Source: Quadrisphaera sp. INWT6 (GTDB lineage: Bacteria; Actinomycetota; Actinomycetes; Actinomycetales; Quadrisphaeraceae). From it: a stretch of 64,000 nucleotides of DNA. Positions 52,221 to 60,747 of the stretch are shown here, piece by piece. The first letter of the stretch is position 1; every line of letters starts with the position of its first letter. Under the pieces are notes generated by a model. It ran no database searches. It was not told the DNA's origin and worked only from the letters and a program-made list of their open reading frames with translations. Both the position numbers and the translations under genes were made by a program. Location: positions 124,001 to 188,000 of the forward strand of contig NZ_VUOH01000006.1 of NCBI RefSeq assembly GCF_015390235.1, written 5' to 3'.

Positions 52221-54230
52221 GTGACCTCACCCGCCACTGACGAGCAGCAGGACCAGCAGCAGGACCAGCACGTCGAGCCGCAGCACGACGAGCAGCACGA
52301 GCAGCACGAGCAGCACGAGCAGCACGAGCAGCACGAGCAGCACGAGCAGCACGAGCAGCACATCGAGGACTACGCGCTGGTGGGCGACTGCCACACCGCG
52401 GCCCTGGTGAGCCGTCGCGGGTCCGTCGCGTGGATGTGCCTGCCCCGCTTCGACTCCCCCGCGGCCTTCGCCTCGCTGCTCGGCACCCCCGAGCACGGCC
52501 ACTGGACGATCGCCCCGGCGGAGGACGGCCCGGCCGTGGTGTCGGTGGAGCGCACCTACGAGGGCGACTCCTTCCTGCTGCGGACCCGGTGGACGCTGGC
52601 CGACGGCGGCGTCGTCGACGTCGTCGACTGCATGCCCGTGGGCGACCGCCGCGCCGACCTGGTGCGCCGCGTGACCGGCGTCGAGGGGCGCGTCGAGCTG
52701 CGCCAGGAGCTGGTGATCCGGTTCGGGTACGGCGCGGTGGTGCCGTGGGTGCGCCGCGTCGGCGGCAAGGGCGAGCTCGCGAAGGGGCTCCTGGCGAGCG
52801 CCGGCCCCGACGCGGTGCTGCTGCGCACCACCGGCAAGCTGCCCAAGGCCCGCGGCCGCACGCACGTCGGCAAGATCAAGGTCGCTGCCGGCGAGGTGGT
52901 CGACACCGTGCTGACCTGGTACCCCTCCCACCGCGAGCCCCCGGCGGCGATGGAGGTCGGCGACCGGCTGGAGAGCACCCGGCGGTGGTGGCAGGAGTGG
53001 GCCGACCGCGGCGACGGCCCCGCGGCGAAGGGCACGTACGGCGCCGCGGTGACGCGCTCGCTGCTGGTGCTGCGAGCCCTGACGCACGAGGACACCGGCG
53101 GGATCGTGGCGGCGGCGACGACGTCGCTGCCCGAGATGCCGGGCGGCACGCGCAACTGGGACTACCGCTTCTGCTGGCTGCGCGACGCCGCCCTGACCCT
53201 CGAGGCCCTGATCGAGCACGGGTACACCGAGGAGGCCCGCGAGTGGCGGGGGTGGCTGCTGCGCGCGATCGCCGGCGACCCCGAGGACCTGCAGATCATG
53301 TACGGCGTCGACGGCGCGCGGGACCTGCCCGAGCGCGAGCTCGACCACCTGCCCGGCTTCGGCGGCGCCCGGCCGGTGCGGATCGGCAACGGCGCCGTCG
53401 ACCAGTACCAGGCCGACGTGCTCGGCGAGGTCATGGTCGCCCTCGACGCCGCACGCCGCGCGGGCCTGTCGGAGGACGAGTTCTCCTGGCCGATGCAGCG
53501 GGCGCTGCTCGACTTCGTGGTCGCGCACTCCTCGCGCAAGGACAGCGGCATCTGGGAGATGCGCGGCCCGGAGCAGTACTACGTGCACTCGCGCGTGATG
53601 GTGTGGGCCGCCCTCGACCGCGGCGTGCGGGCGGTGCGCGAGCGGGGGCTCGACGGCCCCGCGGACCGGTGGGCAGCCCTGCGCGACCAGGTGCGCGCCG
53701 AGGTGATGGAGCACGGCGTCGACCACGGCACCGCCGACCGGCCGGGACGGGGCTGCTTCGTGCAGCACTACGGCACCACCGAGGTCGACGCCAGCCTCCT
53801 GCAGCTGCCGCAGGTGGGGTTCGTGGAGCCGGACCACCCCGCGATGGCCGCCACGGTCGCCGCCGTCGAGTCCGACCTGGTGCCCGACGGGCTGGTCATC
53901 CGCTACCGCACCGAGGCCTCCTCCGACGGCCTCCCGCCGGGCGAGCACCCCTTCCTGGCCTGCTCGTTCTGGCTCGTCGAGCAGTACGCCCGGAGCGGGC
54001 GCGCCCAGGACGGCCACGACCTGATGCGGCGCCTGGTGGGCCTCAGCAACGACGTCGGGCTCCTCTCCGAGGAGTACGACGTGCACGAGGGGCACCAGCT
54101 GGGCAACACTCCGCAGGCGCTGTCGCACCTGGCGCTGGTGCGGGCCGCCGACGCCCTCGCCGCGGCGGACCGGCGCTCCGGCGGCCACGAGCGAGCAGAC
54201 CACCACGACGCCGAGGAGCTGGAGCGCTGA
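52221..54230 (+). CDS. Glycoside hydrolase family 15 (trehalase/glucoamylase-like)
   Basis: 669-residue cytosolic GH15 enzyme. After a Gln/His-rich N-terminus containing eight EQH repeats comes the beta domain (IEDYALVGDCHTAALV onwards) and an (alpha/alpha)6 barrel from about 260. Signatures: GGTRNWDYRFCWLRDAALTL, general acid Glu in SGIWEMRG and base Glu in GLLSEEYD. The layout resembles the mycobacterial GH15 trehalase Rv2402 as I remember it; other alpha-glucosides are possible. GTG 52221 is preferred to ATG 52212. Its stop overlaps the MBL gene start (TGATG). Confidence 0.88.
   Translation: MTSPATDEQQDQQQDQHVEPQHDEQHEQHEQHEQHEQHEQHEQHEQHIEDYALVGDCHTAALVSRRGSVAWMCLPRFDSPAAFASLLGTPEHGHWTIAPAEDGPAVVSVERTYEGDSFLLRTRWTLADGGVVDVVDCMPVGDRRADLVRRVTGVEGRVELRQELVIRFGYGAVVPWVRRVGGKGELAKGLLASAGPDAVLLRTTGKLPKARGRTHVGKIKVAAGEVVDTVLTWYPSHREPPAAMEVGDRLESTRRWWQEWADRGDGPAAKGTYGAAVTRSLLVLRALTHEDTGGIVAAATTSLPEMPGGTRNWDYRFCWLRDAALTLEALIEHGYTEEAREWRGWLLRAIAGDPEDLQIMYGVDGARDLPERELDHLPGFGGARPVRIGNGAVDQYQADVLGEVMVALDAARRAGLSEDEFSWPMQRALLDFVVAHSSRKDSGIWEMRGPEQYYVHSRVMVWAALDRGVRAVRERGLDGPADRWAALRDQVRAEVMEHGVDHGTADRPGRGCFVQHYGTTEVDASLLQLPQVGFVEPDHPAMAATVAAVESDLVPDGLVIRYRTEASSDGLPPGEHPFLACSFWLVEQYARSGRAQDGHDLMRRLVGLSNDVGLLSEEYDVHEGHQLGNTPQALSHLALVRAADALAAADRRSGGHERADHHDAEELER
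52290..52361 (+). repeat. Eight perfect 9-bp repeats coding (Glu-Gln-His)8
   Basis: GAGCAGCAC repeated eight times without a mismatch inside the N-terminus of the GH15 gene. Repeat number can change without shifting the frame. Encodes a His-rich, metal-chelating-type tail. Confidence 0.95.
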
Positions 54231-54859
54231 TGCTGGACCTCAGGACCCTCTCGGTGGGGCCGGTCGACAACCGGTCCTACCTGCTGAGCGATGCCCGAGG
54301 AGGAGGGAGCGGCAGCTGGCTGCTCGTCGACGCCGCGAACGACGCCGACCGCCTGCTGGCCCTGCTCGACGAGGCGGTCCCCGCCGCTGCCCGCGGCCCG
54401 GGGACCATCGTCACCACGCACCGCCACGACGACCACGTGCAGGCGCTGGAGGCCGTGGCCGACGCGACGGCGGCCACCACCGCCGCCGGGGAGGACGACG
54501 CCGACGCCCTCCCCCGCGTGCCCGACGTGCGCCTGGGGCACGGCGCCGTGCTCGTGGTGGGCGACCACGAGCTGCAGGTCATCGCGCTGCGGGGGCACAC
54601 CCCCGGCTCGGTGGCGCTGCTGGCGCCGGCGGGCGCGGTCGACGGGGTCCCCCACCTGTTCACGGGCGACTCCCTCTTCCCCGGGGGGCCCGGGAAGACG
54701 TGGTCGCCGGAGGACTTCACGTCGCTCGTGGACGACCTGGAGGCCCGGGTCTTCGCCGTGCTGGGTGACGACGTGGTCGTGCACCCCGGCCACGGGGACA
54801 CCACGACGCTCGGCGCGGAGCGGCCCCGCCTGCAGGAGTACCGCGACCGCGGCTGGTGA
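54230..54859 (+). CDS. MBL-fold metallo-hydrolase (glyoxalase II-like)
   Basis: 209-residue cytosolic metallo-beta-lactamase-fold protein with the metal motif THRHDDH near residues 63-69, a later His in RGHTPGS and Asp in FTGDSLF. Glyoxalase II-like members cleave thioesters, but the substrate cannot be read from sequence. Translation is coupled to the GH15 gene. A small loop rich in Ala/Asp/Glu (about 80-95) is unusual. Confidence 0.85.
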   Translation: MLDLRTLSVGPVDNRSYLLSDARGGGSGSWLLVDAANDADRLLALLDEAVPAAARGPGTIVTTHRHDDHVQALEAVADATAATTAAGEDDADALPRVPDVRLGHGAVLVVGDHELQVIALRGHTPGSVALLAPAGAVDGVPHLFTGDSLFPGGPGKTWSPEDFTSLVDDLEARVFAVLGDDVVVHPGHGDTTTLGAERPRLQEYRDRGW

Positions 54860-54879
54860 CGACACCGGCCGAGCACGTA

Positions 54880-54916
54880 GCCAGGGGCCCCGCCGCGGTG
54901 CGGCGGGGCCCCTGGC
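54880..54916. terminator. Bidirectional terminator between MBL and TerC genes
   Basis: Perfect 17-bp stem (54880-54896 with 54900-54916) and GGT loop between convergent genes. Confidence 0.8.
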
Positions 54917-54932
54917 GTGCGAGCTCCGGGCG

Positions 54933-55934
54933 TCAGTGCGAGGGGGACTCGCCCCGGCGCTCCAGCTGCCGGCTGCGCAGCAGGCTCGCCACCGTGGTGA
55001 TGGCCAGCGTGGTGAGGATGAAGACCAGTGAGGCCCACGTCGGGACCTCGGGGGCCCAGGAGAAGCCCTCGCCGCCGTTGAGGAACGGCAGCTCGTTGGT
55101 GTGCAGGGCCTCGAGCACCAGCTTGACACCGATGCCGCCGAGCACGACCGCCAGACCGATCGACAGGTACACCAGCCGGTCGAGCAGGCCGCCCAGCAGG
55201 AAGTACAGCTGCCGGAGCCCCATGAGCGCGAAGATGTTGGCCGTGTAGACCAGGAACGGGTCCTGGGTGAGGCCGAAGATCGCCGGGATCGAGTCGAGCG
55301 CGAACAGCAGGTCCGTGCTGCCGATGGCCAGGAACACGATGATCATCGGGGTGAACAGCTTCTTGCCGTCGACCGTGGTGCGGAGCTTGCCGCCGTCGTA
55401 GTGCTCGCTGAGCGGCAGCACCTTCCGCAGGCGGCGGATGAGGGCGTTGTCCTCGTAGTCCTCGTCGTCGTTCCTGTCGAGCACCAGCTTCACGGCGGTG
55501 TAGATGAGGAAGGCGCCGAAGAGGTAGAAGACCCAGCTGAACTGCTCGATCACCGCGGCACCGAGCAGGATGAAGATCCCGCGCAGCACCAGGGCGATGA
55601 GGATGCCGACCATCAGGACGAGCTGCTGCTCCTTCGCGGGGACCGCGAAGCGCGTCATGATGATCACGAAGACGAAGAGGTTGTCGACCGAGAGCGAGTA
55701 CTCGGTGATCCATCCCGCGAAGAACTCCCCCGACTGCTGGGCCCCGCCCCCGGGGATCACCAGCATGACGATCCCGAACACGATCGCCAGCGCCACGTAG
55801 AAGGCCACCCACAGGGCGCTCTCCTTGGTGGAGGGGACGTGGGGCCGCCGGCCGACGATGAGCAGGTCGGCCAGCAGCAGCCCCACGAGCACCGCGAGGC
55901 TGCCGACCTCGAACCAGGTCGGCAGCTCCTGCAC
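54933..55934 (-). CDS. TerC family membrane protein (second copy)
   Basis: 333-residue integral membrane protein of the TerC family, linked to Mn2+ export/metalation and tellurite resistance. About eight hydrophobic segments; the conserved acidic motifs EYSLSVDNLFVF and TDLLFALDSIPAIFG are intact. Starts 2 bp after its paralogue, so they form one transcript under the riboswitch. The C-terminal tail is short, unlike the Gly-rich tail of the first copy. Confidence 0.93.
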   Translation of the reverse strand: MQELPTWFEVGSLAVLVGLLLADLLIVGRRPHVPSTKESALWVAFYVALAIVFGIVMLVIPGGGAQQSGEFFAGWITEYSLSVDNLFVFVIIMTRFAVPAKEQQLVLMVGILIALVLRGIFILLGAAVIEQFSWVFYLFGAFLIYTAVKLVLDRNDDEDYEDNALIRRLRKVLPLSEHYDGGKLRTTVDGKKLFTPMIIVFLAIGSTDLLFALDSIPAIFGLTQDPFLVYTANIFALMGLRQLYFLLGGLLDRLVYLSIGLAVVLGGIGVKLVLEALHTNELPFLNGGEGFSWAPEVPTWASLVFILTTLAITTVASLLRSRQLERRGESPSH

Positions 55935-55936
55935 GG

Positions 55937-57064
55937 TCAGCCGTCCTTGCGGGTGTCGCGGGTCGCGCCGGTGCTGGACGCGGTGGTGGCCTGCGCGGCG
56001 CGGCCGGAGACGGGCACGTCGGCGTCACGGGGCTCGGTGCCGCCACCGGGGCCGCTGCCCGAGCCGACGTCACCGCGGCCGCCGCCCTGCTCGGCGTCCT
56101 TCTTCGACTTGCGCAGGCTGAGCACGGTGGTGAGCAGCAGCGCCACGACGATGAAGCCGAGGGAGACGGGCATGGGGATCTCCGGGATGACGGTGATGTG
56201 CTCGCCGCCGTTCAGCCAGGACAGCTCGTTCTCGTGCATGGCGTGGATGATCAGCTTCGCGCCGATGAAGGCGAGGATGGCCGCCAGGCCGTAGTGCAGG
56301 TACACGAGGCGGTCGAGCAGGCCGTCGATGAGGAAGTACAGCTGGCGCAGGCCGAGCAGCGAGAAGGCGTTGGCCGCGAAGACCAGGTACGTCTCCTGCG
56401 TCAGGCCGAAGATCGCCGGGATCGAGTCGACGGCGAAGATCAGGTCGGCGGTGCCGATGGCGATGATGACGACCAGCATCGGCGTGACGAAGCGCTTGCC
56501 GTCGATCTTCGTCGTGAACTTGTCGCCGTGGTAGTCGTCGGTGGTGGGGAGGATCCGCTTGCACAGGCGCAGGACGGCGTTCTCCTTGAACTCCTCCTCG
56601 CCGTGGTCGTTCTGGGCCTTGACCTGGGCGATCGCCGTGTAGATGAGGATCGCGCCGAAGATCCAGAAGATCCAGGAGAAGTTCTGGATGGCCGCCGCGC
56701 CGATGGCGATGAAGATGCCGCGCAGCACGATCGCGATCGCGATGCCGATGAGCAGCACCTTCTGCTGGTACTCCCGCGGCACGCCGAAGCTCGAGAGGAT
56801 CAGCACGAACACGAAGAGGTTGTCGACGCTGAGCGCCTTCTCCGTGATGTACCCGGCGAAGTACTCCCCGCCGTAGGTCGGGCCGGCGAAGACCAGCACC
56901 AGCACCCCGAAGAGGATGGCGATGCCGACGTAGACCGCGGACCAGATCGCGGCCTCGCGGATCGACGGGGCGTGCGGCGTGCGCACGTGGCCGACGAAGT
57001 CGTAGACGATCATGCCCACGATGCCGACGAGGGTGATTCCCCACACCCAGAGAGGGACGTCCAC
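55937..57064 (-). CDS. TerC family membrane protein (first copy)
   Basis: 375-residue TerC protein with EKALSVDNLFVF and TADLIFAVDSIPAIFG and about eight membrane segments, then a Gly/Ser/Thr-rich cytoplasmic tail of about 50 residues. TerC proteins of this class supply or expel manganese at the membrane. Preceded by a yybP-ykoY (Mn2+) riboswitch; GGAGGT lies 4 nt before the GTG and is the likely control point. Its paralogue downstream shares most of the core, so the pair is an old tandem duplication. Confidence 0.94.
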   Translation of the reverse strand: MDVPLWVWGITLVGIVGMIVYDFVGHVRTPHAPSIREAAIWSAVYVGIAILFGVLVLVFAGPTYGGEYFAGYITEKALSVDNLFVFVLILSSFGVPREYQQKVLLIGIAIAIVLRGIFIAIGAAAIQNFSWIFWIFGAILIYTAIAQVKAQNDHGEEEFKENAVLRLCKRILPTTDDYHGDKFTTKIDGKRFVTPMLVVIIAIGTADLIFAVDSIPAIFGLTQETYLVFAANAFSLLGLRQLYFLIDGLLDRLVYLHYGLAAILAFIGAKLIIHAMHENELSWLNGGEHITVIPEIPMPVSLGFIVVALLLTTVLSLRKSKKDAEQGGGRGDVGSGSGPGGGTEPRDADVPVSGRAAQATTASSTGATRDTRKDG

Positions 57065-57096
57065 GGATACCTCCGGAGTTCACGGCTGACGCGACT

Positions 57097-57214
57097 GACC
57101 GGAGGTCTCTCCCGCCCGGCACCGGGTCGCGGTGCGGACCGTCGGCCCGGGCCCACTCCCTCGGGGGTGGAACCGTGATGACGAGCCGACGCGCAGGGAT
57201 ACTCCCCTCACGTT
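57097..57214 (-). promoter_or_regulatory. yybP-ykoY manganese riboswitch upstream of terC
   Basis: The minus-strand leader has the class hallmarks: GAGGGGAGTA at the 5' side (about 57201-57209), AGAGACCT at the 3' side (57105-57112), and between them a helix CGTCGGC/GCCGACG. GAGG and CCTC can close P1. Just after the aptamer, ACCTCCGG (57099-57106) is the exact complement of CCGGAGGT (57069-57076), which holds the ribosome binding site; P1 and this pairing exclude each other. Mn2+ binding should therefore expose the site and switch translation on. Confidence 0.85.
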
Positions 57215-57220
57215 CTCTTG

Positions 57221-57226
57221 ACCTTA
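57221..57226 (-). promoter_or_regulatory. -10 box of the terC operon
   Basis: TAAGGT, placing the transcript start near 57214 at the 5' edge of the riboswitch. Confidence 0.5.
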
Positions 57227-57299
57227 ACGTGAACATCCACACGAGGCACGCCGTCGACGCGCCGCCGGCCCGCAGCGACCGCCGCGGGCCGGGACGGGC

Positions 57300-59411
57300 T
57301 CAGGCCGACGTCGCGCGCTCCATGCCCCGCAGCTCCTTCTTGAGGTCGCTGATCTCGTCGCGCAGACGGCCCGCCAGCTCGAACTGGAGCTCCGCGGCGG
57401 CGGCGTGCATCTGGTCGGACAGCTGCTGGATGAGCTCGGACAGCTCGGCCCCGGCCATCCCCGCCGTGCTCGCCGCGGCGGCAGCCCCTCCGCGGCCGCG
57501 GGCGCCGCCGGGGACGGGGGCCTTGCCCCGCGACTGCTGGCGGCCGGACCCGCCGAGCAGGTCGGCGGTGTCGGCGTCCTCCCGGGCGATGAGGTCGGTG
57601 ATGTCGGCGATCTTCTTGCGCAGCGGCTGGGGGTCGACCCCGCGCTCGACGTTGTAGGCGATCTGCCGCTCGCGGCGGCGGTTGGTCTCGTCGATCGCCT
57701 GCTGCATCGAGGGGGTGACCCGGTCGGCGTACATGTGCACCTGGCCGGAGACGTTGCGGGCGGCGCGGCCGATGGTCTGGATCAGCGAGCGGGCCGAGCG
57801 GAGGAAGCCCTCCTTGTCGGCGTCGAGGATGCTCACCAGGCTCACCTCGGGCAGGTCGAGGCCCTCGCGCAGCAGGTTGATGCCGACCAGGACGTCGTAG
57901 TCGCCCTGGCGCAGCTCGCGCAGCAGCTCCACGCGGCGGAGGGTGTCGACCTCGGAGTGCAGGTAGCGCACCCGCACGCCCTGGTCGAGCAGGTAGTCGG
58001 TGAGGTCCTCGGCCATCTTCTTGGTGAGCGTGGTGACCAGCACGCGCTCGTCCCGCTCGGCCCGCTCGCGGATCTGGCCGAGCAGGTCGTCGATCTGCCC
58101 CTTGGTGGGCCGCAGCACGACCTGCGGGTCGATGAGGCCCGTGGGGCGGATGACCTGCTCGACGAACTCGCCCTTGACGCGCGACATCTCGTAGTCACCC
58201 GGGGTGGCCGACAGGTACACCGTCTGCCCGATGCGCTCGAGGAACTCCTCCCACGTCAGCGGGCGGTTGTCCATGGCGCTCGGGAGGCGGAAGCCGTGGT
58301 CGACGAGGGTGCGCTTGCGGCTCATGTCGCCCTCGTACATCGCCCCGACCTGGGGGACGGTGACGTGCGACTCGTCGATGACGAGGAGGAAGTCCTCGGG
58401 GAAGTAGTCGAGGAGGGTGTGCGGCGCGGTGCCGGGGGCGCGCCCGTCGATGTGGCGCGAGTAGTTCTCGATGCCGGCGCAGGTGCCGACCTGGCGCATC
58501 ATCTCGATGTCGTAGGTGGTCCTCATGCGCAGGCGCTGGGCCTCGAGCAGCTTGCCCTGCGACTCCATCTCGGCCAGGCGGGCCTCGAGCTCGCGCTCGA
58601 TGGTGGTGATGGCGCGCTCCATGCGCTCCGGGCCGGCGACGTAGTGCGTGGCGGGGAACAGGTGCATGGTCGTCTCGTCGCGCAGCACCTCGCCCGTCAG
58701 CGGGTGCAGCAGGTACAGCTTCTCGATCTCGTCACCGAACATCTCGATGCGGATCGCGTGCTCCTCGTACACCGGGATGATCTCGATGGTGTCGCCCCGC
58801 ACCCGGAAGGTGCCGCGGGTGAAGGCGAGGTCGTTGCGGGTGTACTGCATGGTGACGAACTGCCGGAGCAGGTCGTCACGCTCGACGGTGTCGCCGACGG
58901 TCAGCGTGACCATCCTGTCGACGTACTCCTGCGGCGTGCCCAGGCCGTAGATGCAGGAGACCGACGCCACCACGACGACGTCGCGGCGGGTCAGCAGCGA
59001 GTTGGTGGCGGAGTGCCGCAGCCGCTCGACCTCCTCGTTGATGGAGGAGTCCTTCTCGATGTAGGTGTCGGACTGAGGGACGTACGCCTCGGGCTGGTAG
59101 TAGTCGTAGTACGAGACGAAGTACTCGACGGCGTTGTTGGGCAGCAGCTCGCGGAACTCGTTGGCGAGCTGCGCCGCGAGGGTCTTGTTCGGCGCGAGCA
59201 CCAGGGTGGGGCGCTGCAGCTGCTCGATGGTCCACGCCGTGGTGGCGGACTTGCCGGTGCCGGTGGCGCCCAGCAGCACGACGTCCTTCTGGCCGTCCCG
59301 GATGCGCCGGGAGATGTCGGCGATGGCGGTGGGCTGGTCTCCCGCCGGGGAGAACTCGGACTCGACGGTGAAGGGCGCGACGCGACGCTGGAGATCGGTG
59401 ACCGGGCGCAT
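57300..59411 (-). CDS. uvrB: Excinuclease ABC subunit UvrB
   Basis: Helicase-like damage verifier of nucleotide excision repair. 703 residues: Walker [12 protein letters not shown], the beta-hairpin region ([12 protein letters not shown]), DEAD-like VIDESH, helicase C domain with [17 protein letters not shown], and the C-terminal UVR motif after a Gly/Ala linker. ATG 59411 ([10 protein letters not shown]) was chosen; it has a CAGACT box 6 nt upstream, whereas the open frame further upstream is not conserved. Confidence 0.97.
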   Translation of the reverse strand: MRPVTDLQRRVAPFTVESEFSPAGDQPTAIADISRRIRDGQKDVVLLGATGTGKSATTAWTIEQLQRPTLVLAPNKTLAAQLANEFRELLPNNAVEYFVSYYDYYQPEAYVPQSDTYIEKDSSINEEVERLRHSATNSLLTRRDVVVVASVSCIYGLGTPQEYVDRMVTLTVGDTVERDDLLRQFVTMQYTRNDLAFTRGTFRVRGDTIEIIPVYEEHAIRIEMFGDEIEKLYLLHPLTGEVLRDETTMHLFPATHYVAGPERMERAITTIERELEARLAEMESQGKLLEAQRLRMRTTYDIEMMRQVGTCAGIENYSRHIDGRAPGTAPHTLLDYFPEDFLLVIDESHVTVPQVGAMYEGDMSRKRTLVDHGFRLPSAMDNRPLTWEEFLERIGQTVYLSATPGDYEMSRVKGEFVEQVIRPTGLIDPQVVLRPTKGQIDDLLGQIRERAERDERVLVTTLTKKMAEDLTDYLLDQGVRVRYLHSEVDTLRRVELLRELRQGDYDVLVGINLLREGLDLPEVSLVSILDADKEGFLRSARSLIQTIGRAARNVSGQVHMYADRVTPSMQQAIDETNRRRERQIAYNVERGVDPQPLRKKIADITDLIAREDADTADLLGGSGRQQSRGKAPVPGGARGRGGAAAAASTAGMAGAELSELIQQLSDQMHAAAAELQFELAGRLRDEISDLKKELRGMERATSA

Positions 59412-59417
59412 GGTGAC

Positions 59418-59423
59418 AGTCTG
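59418..59423 (-). promoter_or_regulatory. Leaderless-type -10 box of uvrB
   Basis: CAGACT with exactly 6 nt to the ATG at 59411. Confidence 0.45.
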
Positions 59424-59479
59424 AACGCCGGGTCCGACATCCGCTGTTCCCGGCGATCTCCCGGCGACCCCCCGGGGGG

Positions 59480-60658
59480 TCACGACGAGCGGGCCAGCAC
59501 CTCCGCGATGAACTCCGTCTTGCCCGCCGCGTAGTCGTCGACCGTGCGGTGCTTGGCCGCCAGCCCCCGCTTGAGCAGTGCGTACGCCTCCCGGGCGTGG
59601 GGGTCGGCCACCAGCGCGTCGCGGAACGCGGGCACCTCGCGGGCCTCCGGGTTGGCCGCGTCCCGCACGTGGCAGTCCACGAGCCGCCCCGGGTCGGCGT
59701 TCGCCGCGAACCCCTTGGGCACCCGCCGGTACGCCTCACCCCCCTGGCCGCGCCGGGACGTCGGCTCGTCCCACCACTCCCCCGGCTCGGCCACCAGGCC
59801 CGCCGCCCGCAGGTCGGCGGCCACGGCCAGCGCGGTGGGCAGGTCGGCGCAGACGACCTGCAGGTCGATGCAGTCCTTCGCGAGCAGGCCCGGCACCGCC
59901 GTCGAGCCGGTGTGCTGGACGTCGAGGGCGCGCTCCCCCGCCGCCCGGCGCACCCGGGCCGCCAGGCGCTCACCCGCGGCGGCCCACCCCGGGTCCGGCG
60001 GCACGAGCACGGGGTGCTCCGGGCGCGGTGCGCGGCGCCCCTCGCGCAGGTTCCACTCGTACGGCACCAGCCGGTCGCGCCACAGGGAGCCCAGGGCCTC
60101 GGCCAGCGCCTCCGGGCTGCCCCCGCCGTCCAGGAGCACGTCCGCCGCGGCGCGGCGCGCGTCGTCGTCGGCCTGCGCGGCGATCCGGGCTCGCGCGTCG
60201 TCCTCGGCCATCCCCCGCCCCTCCACGAGGCGCCGGAGCCGGACCTCCTCGTCGGCCATGACGGCCAGCACCAGGTGGTAGCGGTCGCCGCGCCGCAGCT
60301 CCACCAGCAGCGGGATGTCGTGGACGACGACGGCGGCGGGGTCAGCCTCGACCGCAGCGGCCACGAGCGCCTCGGTGCGCTCCAGCACCAGCGGGTGCGT
60401 GATCGCCTCCAGCGCCAGCCGACGCGCGGGGTCGCCGAAGACCACGCGCCCGAGCGCGGGGCGGTCCAGCGACCCGTCGGGAGCCAGCACCGCGTCACCG
60501 AACTCGCGGGCGACAGCGGCCAGCCCCGGCGTCCCGGGGGCCACCACCTCGCGGGCGATCGCGTCGGCGTCGACCACGACGGCACCCAGCTCGCGCAGCG
60601 CCCTCGCCGCCGTGCTCTTGCCCGCCCCGACACCACCGGTCAGCCCCACCCACAGCAC
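59480..60658 (-). CDS. coaE: Dephospho-CoA kinase fused to a GrpB/UPF0157 domain
   Basis: Last step of CoA synthesis. 392 residues: kinase domain (about 1-195) with Walker [15 protein letters not shown] and THPLV motifs; C-terminal GrpB-like nucleotidyltransferase-fold domain (about 205-390) with [10 protein letters not shown] and CIDLQVV. This fusion is known from M. tuberculosis CoaE (Rv1631), where the second domain is reported to assist folding or regulate. GTG start with TAGGGT 6 nt upstream. Between uvrB and rpsA, as in mycobacteria. Confidence 0.94.
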   Translation of the reverse strand: MLWVGLTGGVGAGKSTAARALRELGAVVVDADAIAREVVAPGTPGLAAVAREFGDAVLAPDGSLDRPALGRVVFGDPARRLALEAITHPLVLERTEALVAAAVEADPAAVVVHDIPLLVELRRGDRYHLVLAVMADEEVRLRRLVEGRGMAEDDARARIAAQADDDARRAAADVLLDGGGSPEALAEALGSLWRDRLVPYEWNLREGRRAPRPEHPVLVPPDPGWAAAGERLAARVRRAAGERALDVQHTGSTAVPGLLAKDCIDLQVVCADLPTALAVAADLRAAGLVAEPGEWWDEPTSRRGQGGEAYRRVPKGFAANADPGRLVDCHVRDAANPEAREVPAFRDALVADPHAREAYALLKRGLAAKHRTVDDYAAGKTEFIAEVLARSS

Positions 60659-60664
60659 CGCCCG

Positions 60665-60670
60665 ACCCTA
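60665..60670 (-). promoter_or_regulatory. Leaderless-type -10 box of coaE
   Basis: TAGGGT with exactly 6 nt to the GTG at 60658. Confidence 0.5.
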
Positions 60671-60695
60671 CGGCCCGGACCCGCCGCAGACGCAG

Positions 60696-60733
60696 GACGG
60701 CCCCGCACCCCCCGGGAGGGGTGCGGGGCCGTC
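60696..60733 (-). terminator. Terminator of rpsA
   Basis: Perfect 16-bp stem (60696-60711 with 60718-60733), loop CCGGGA on the plus strand, 14 bp beyond the rpsA stop. Confidence 0.8.
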
Positions 60734-60747
60734 GAGGTGGGGCTGGG

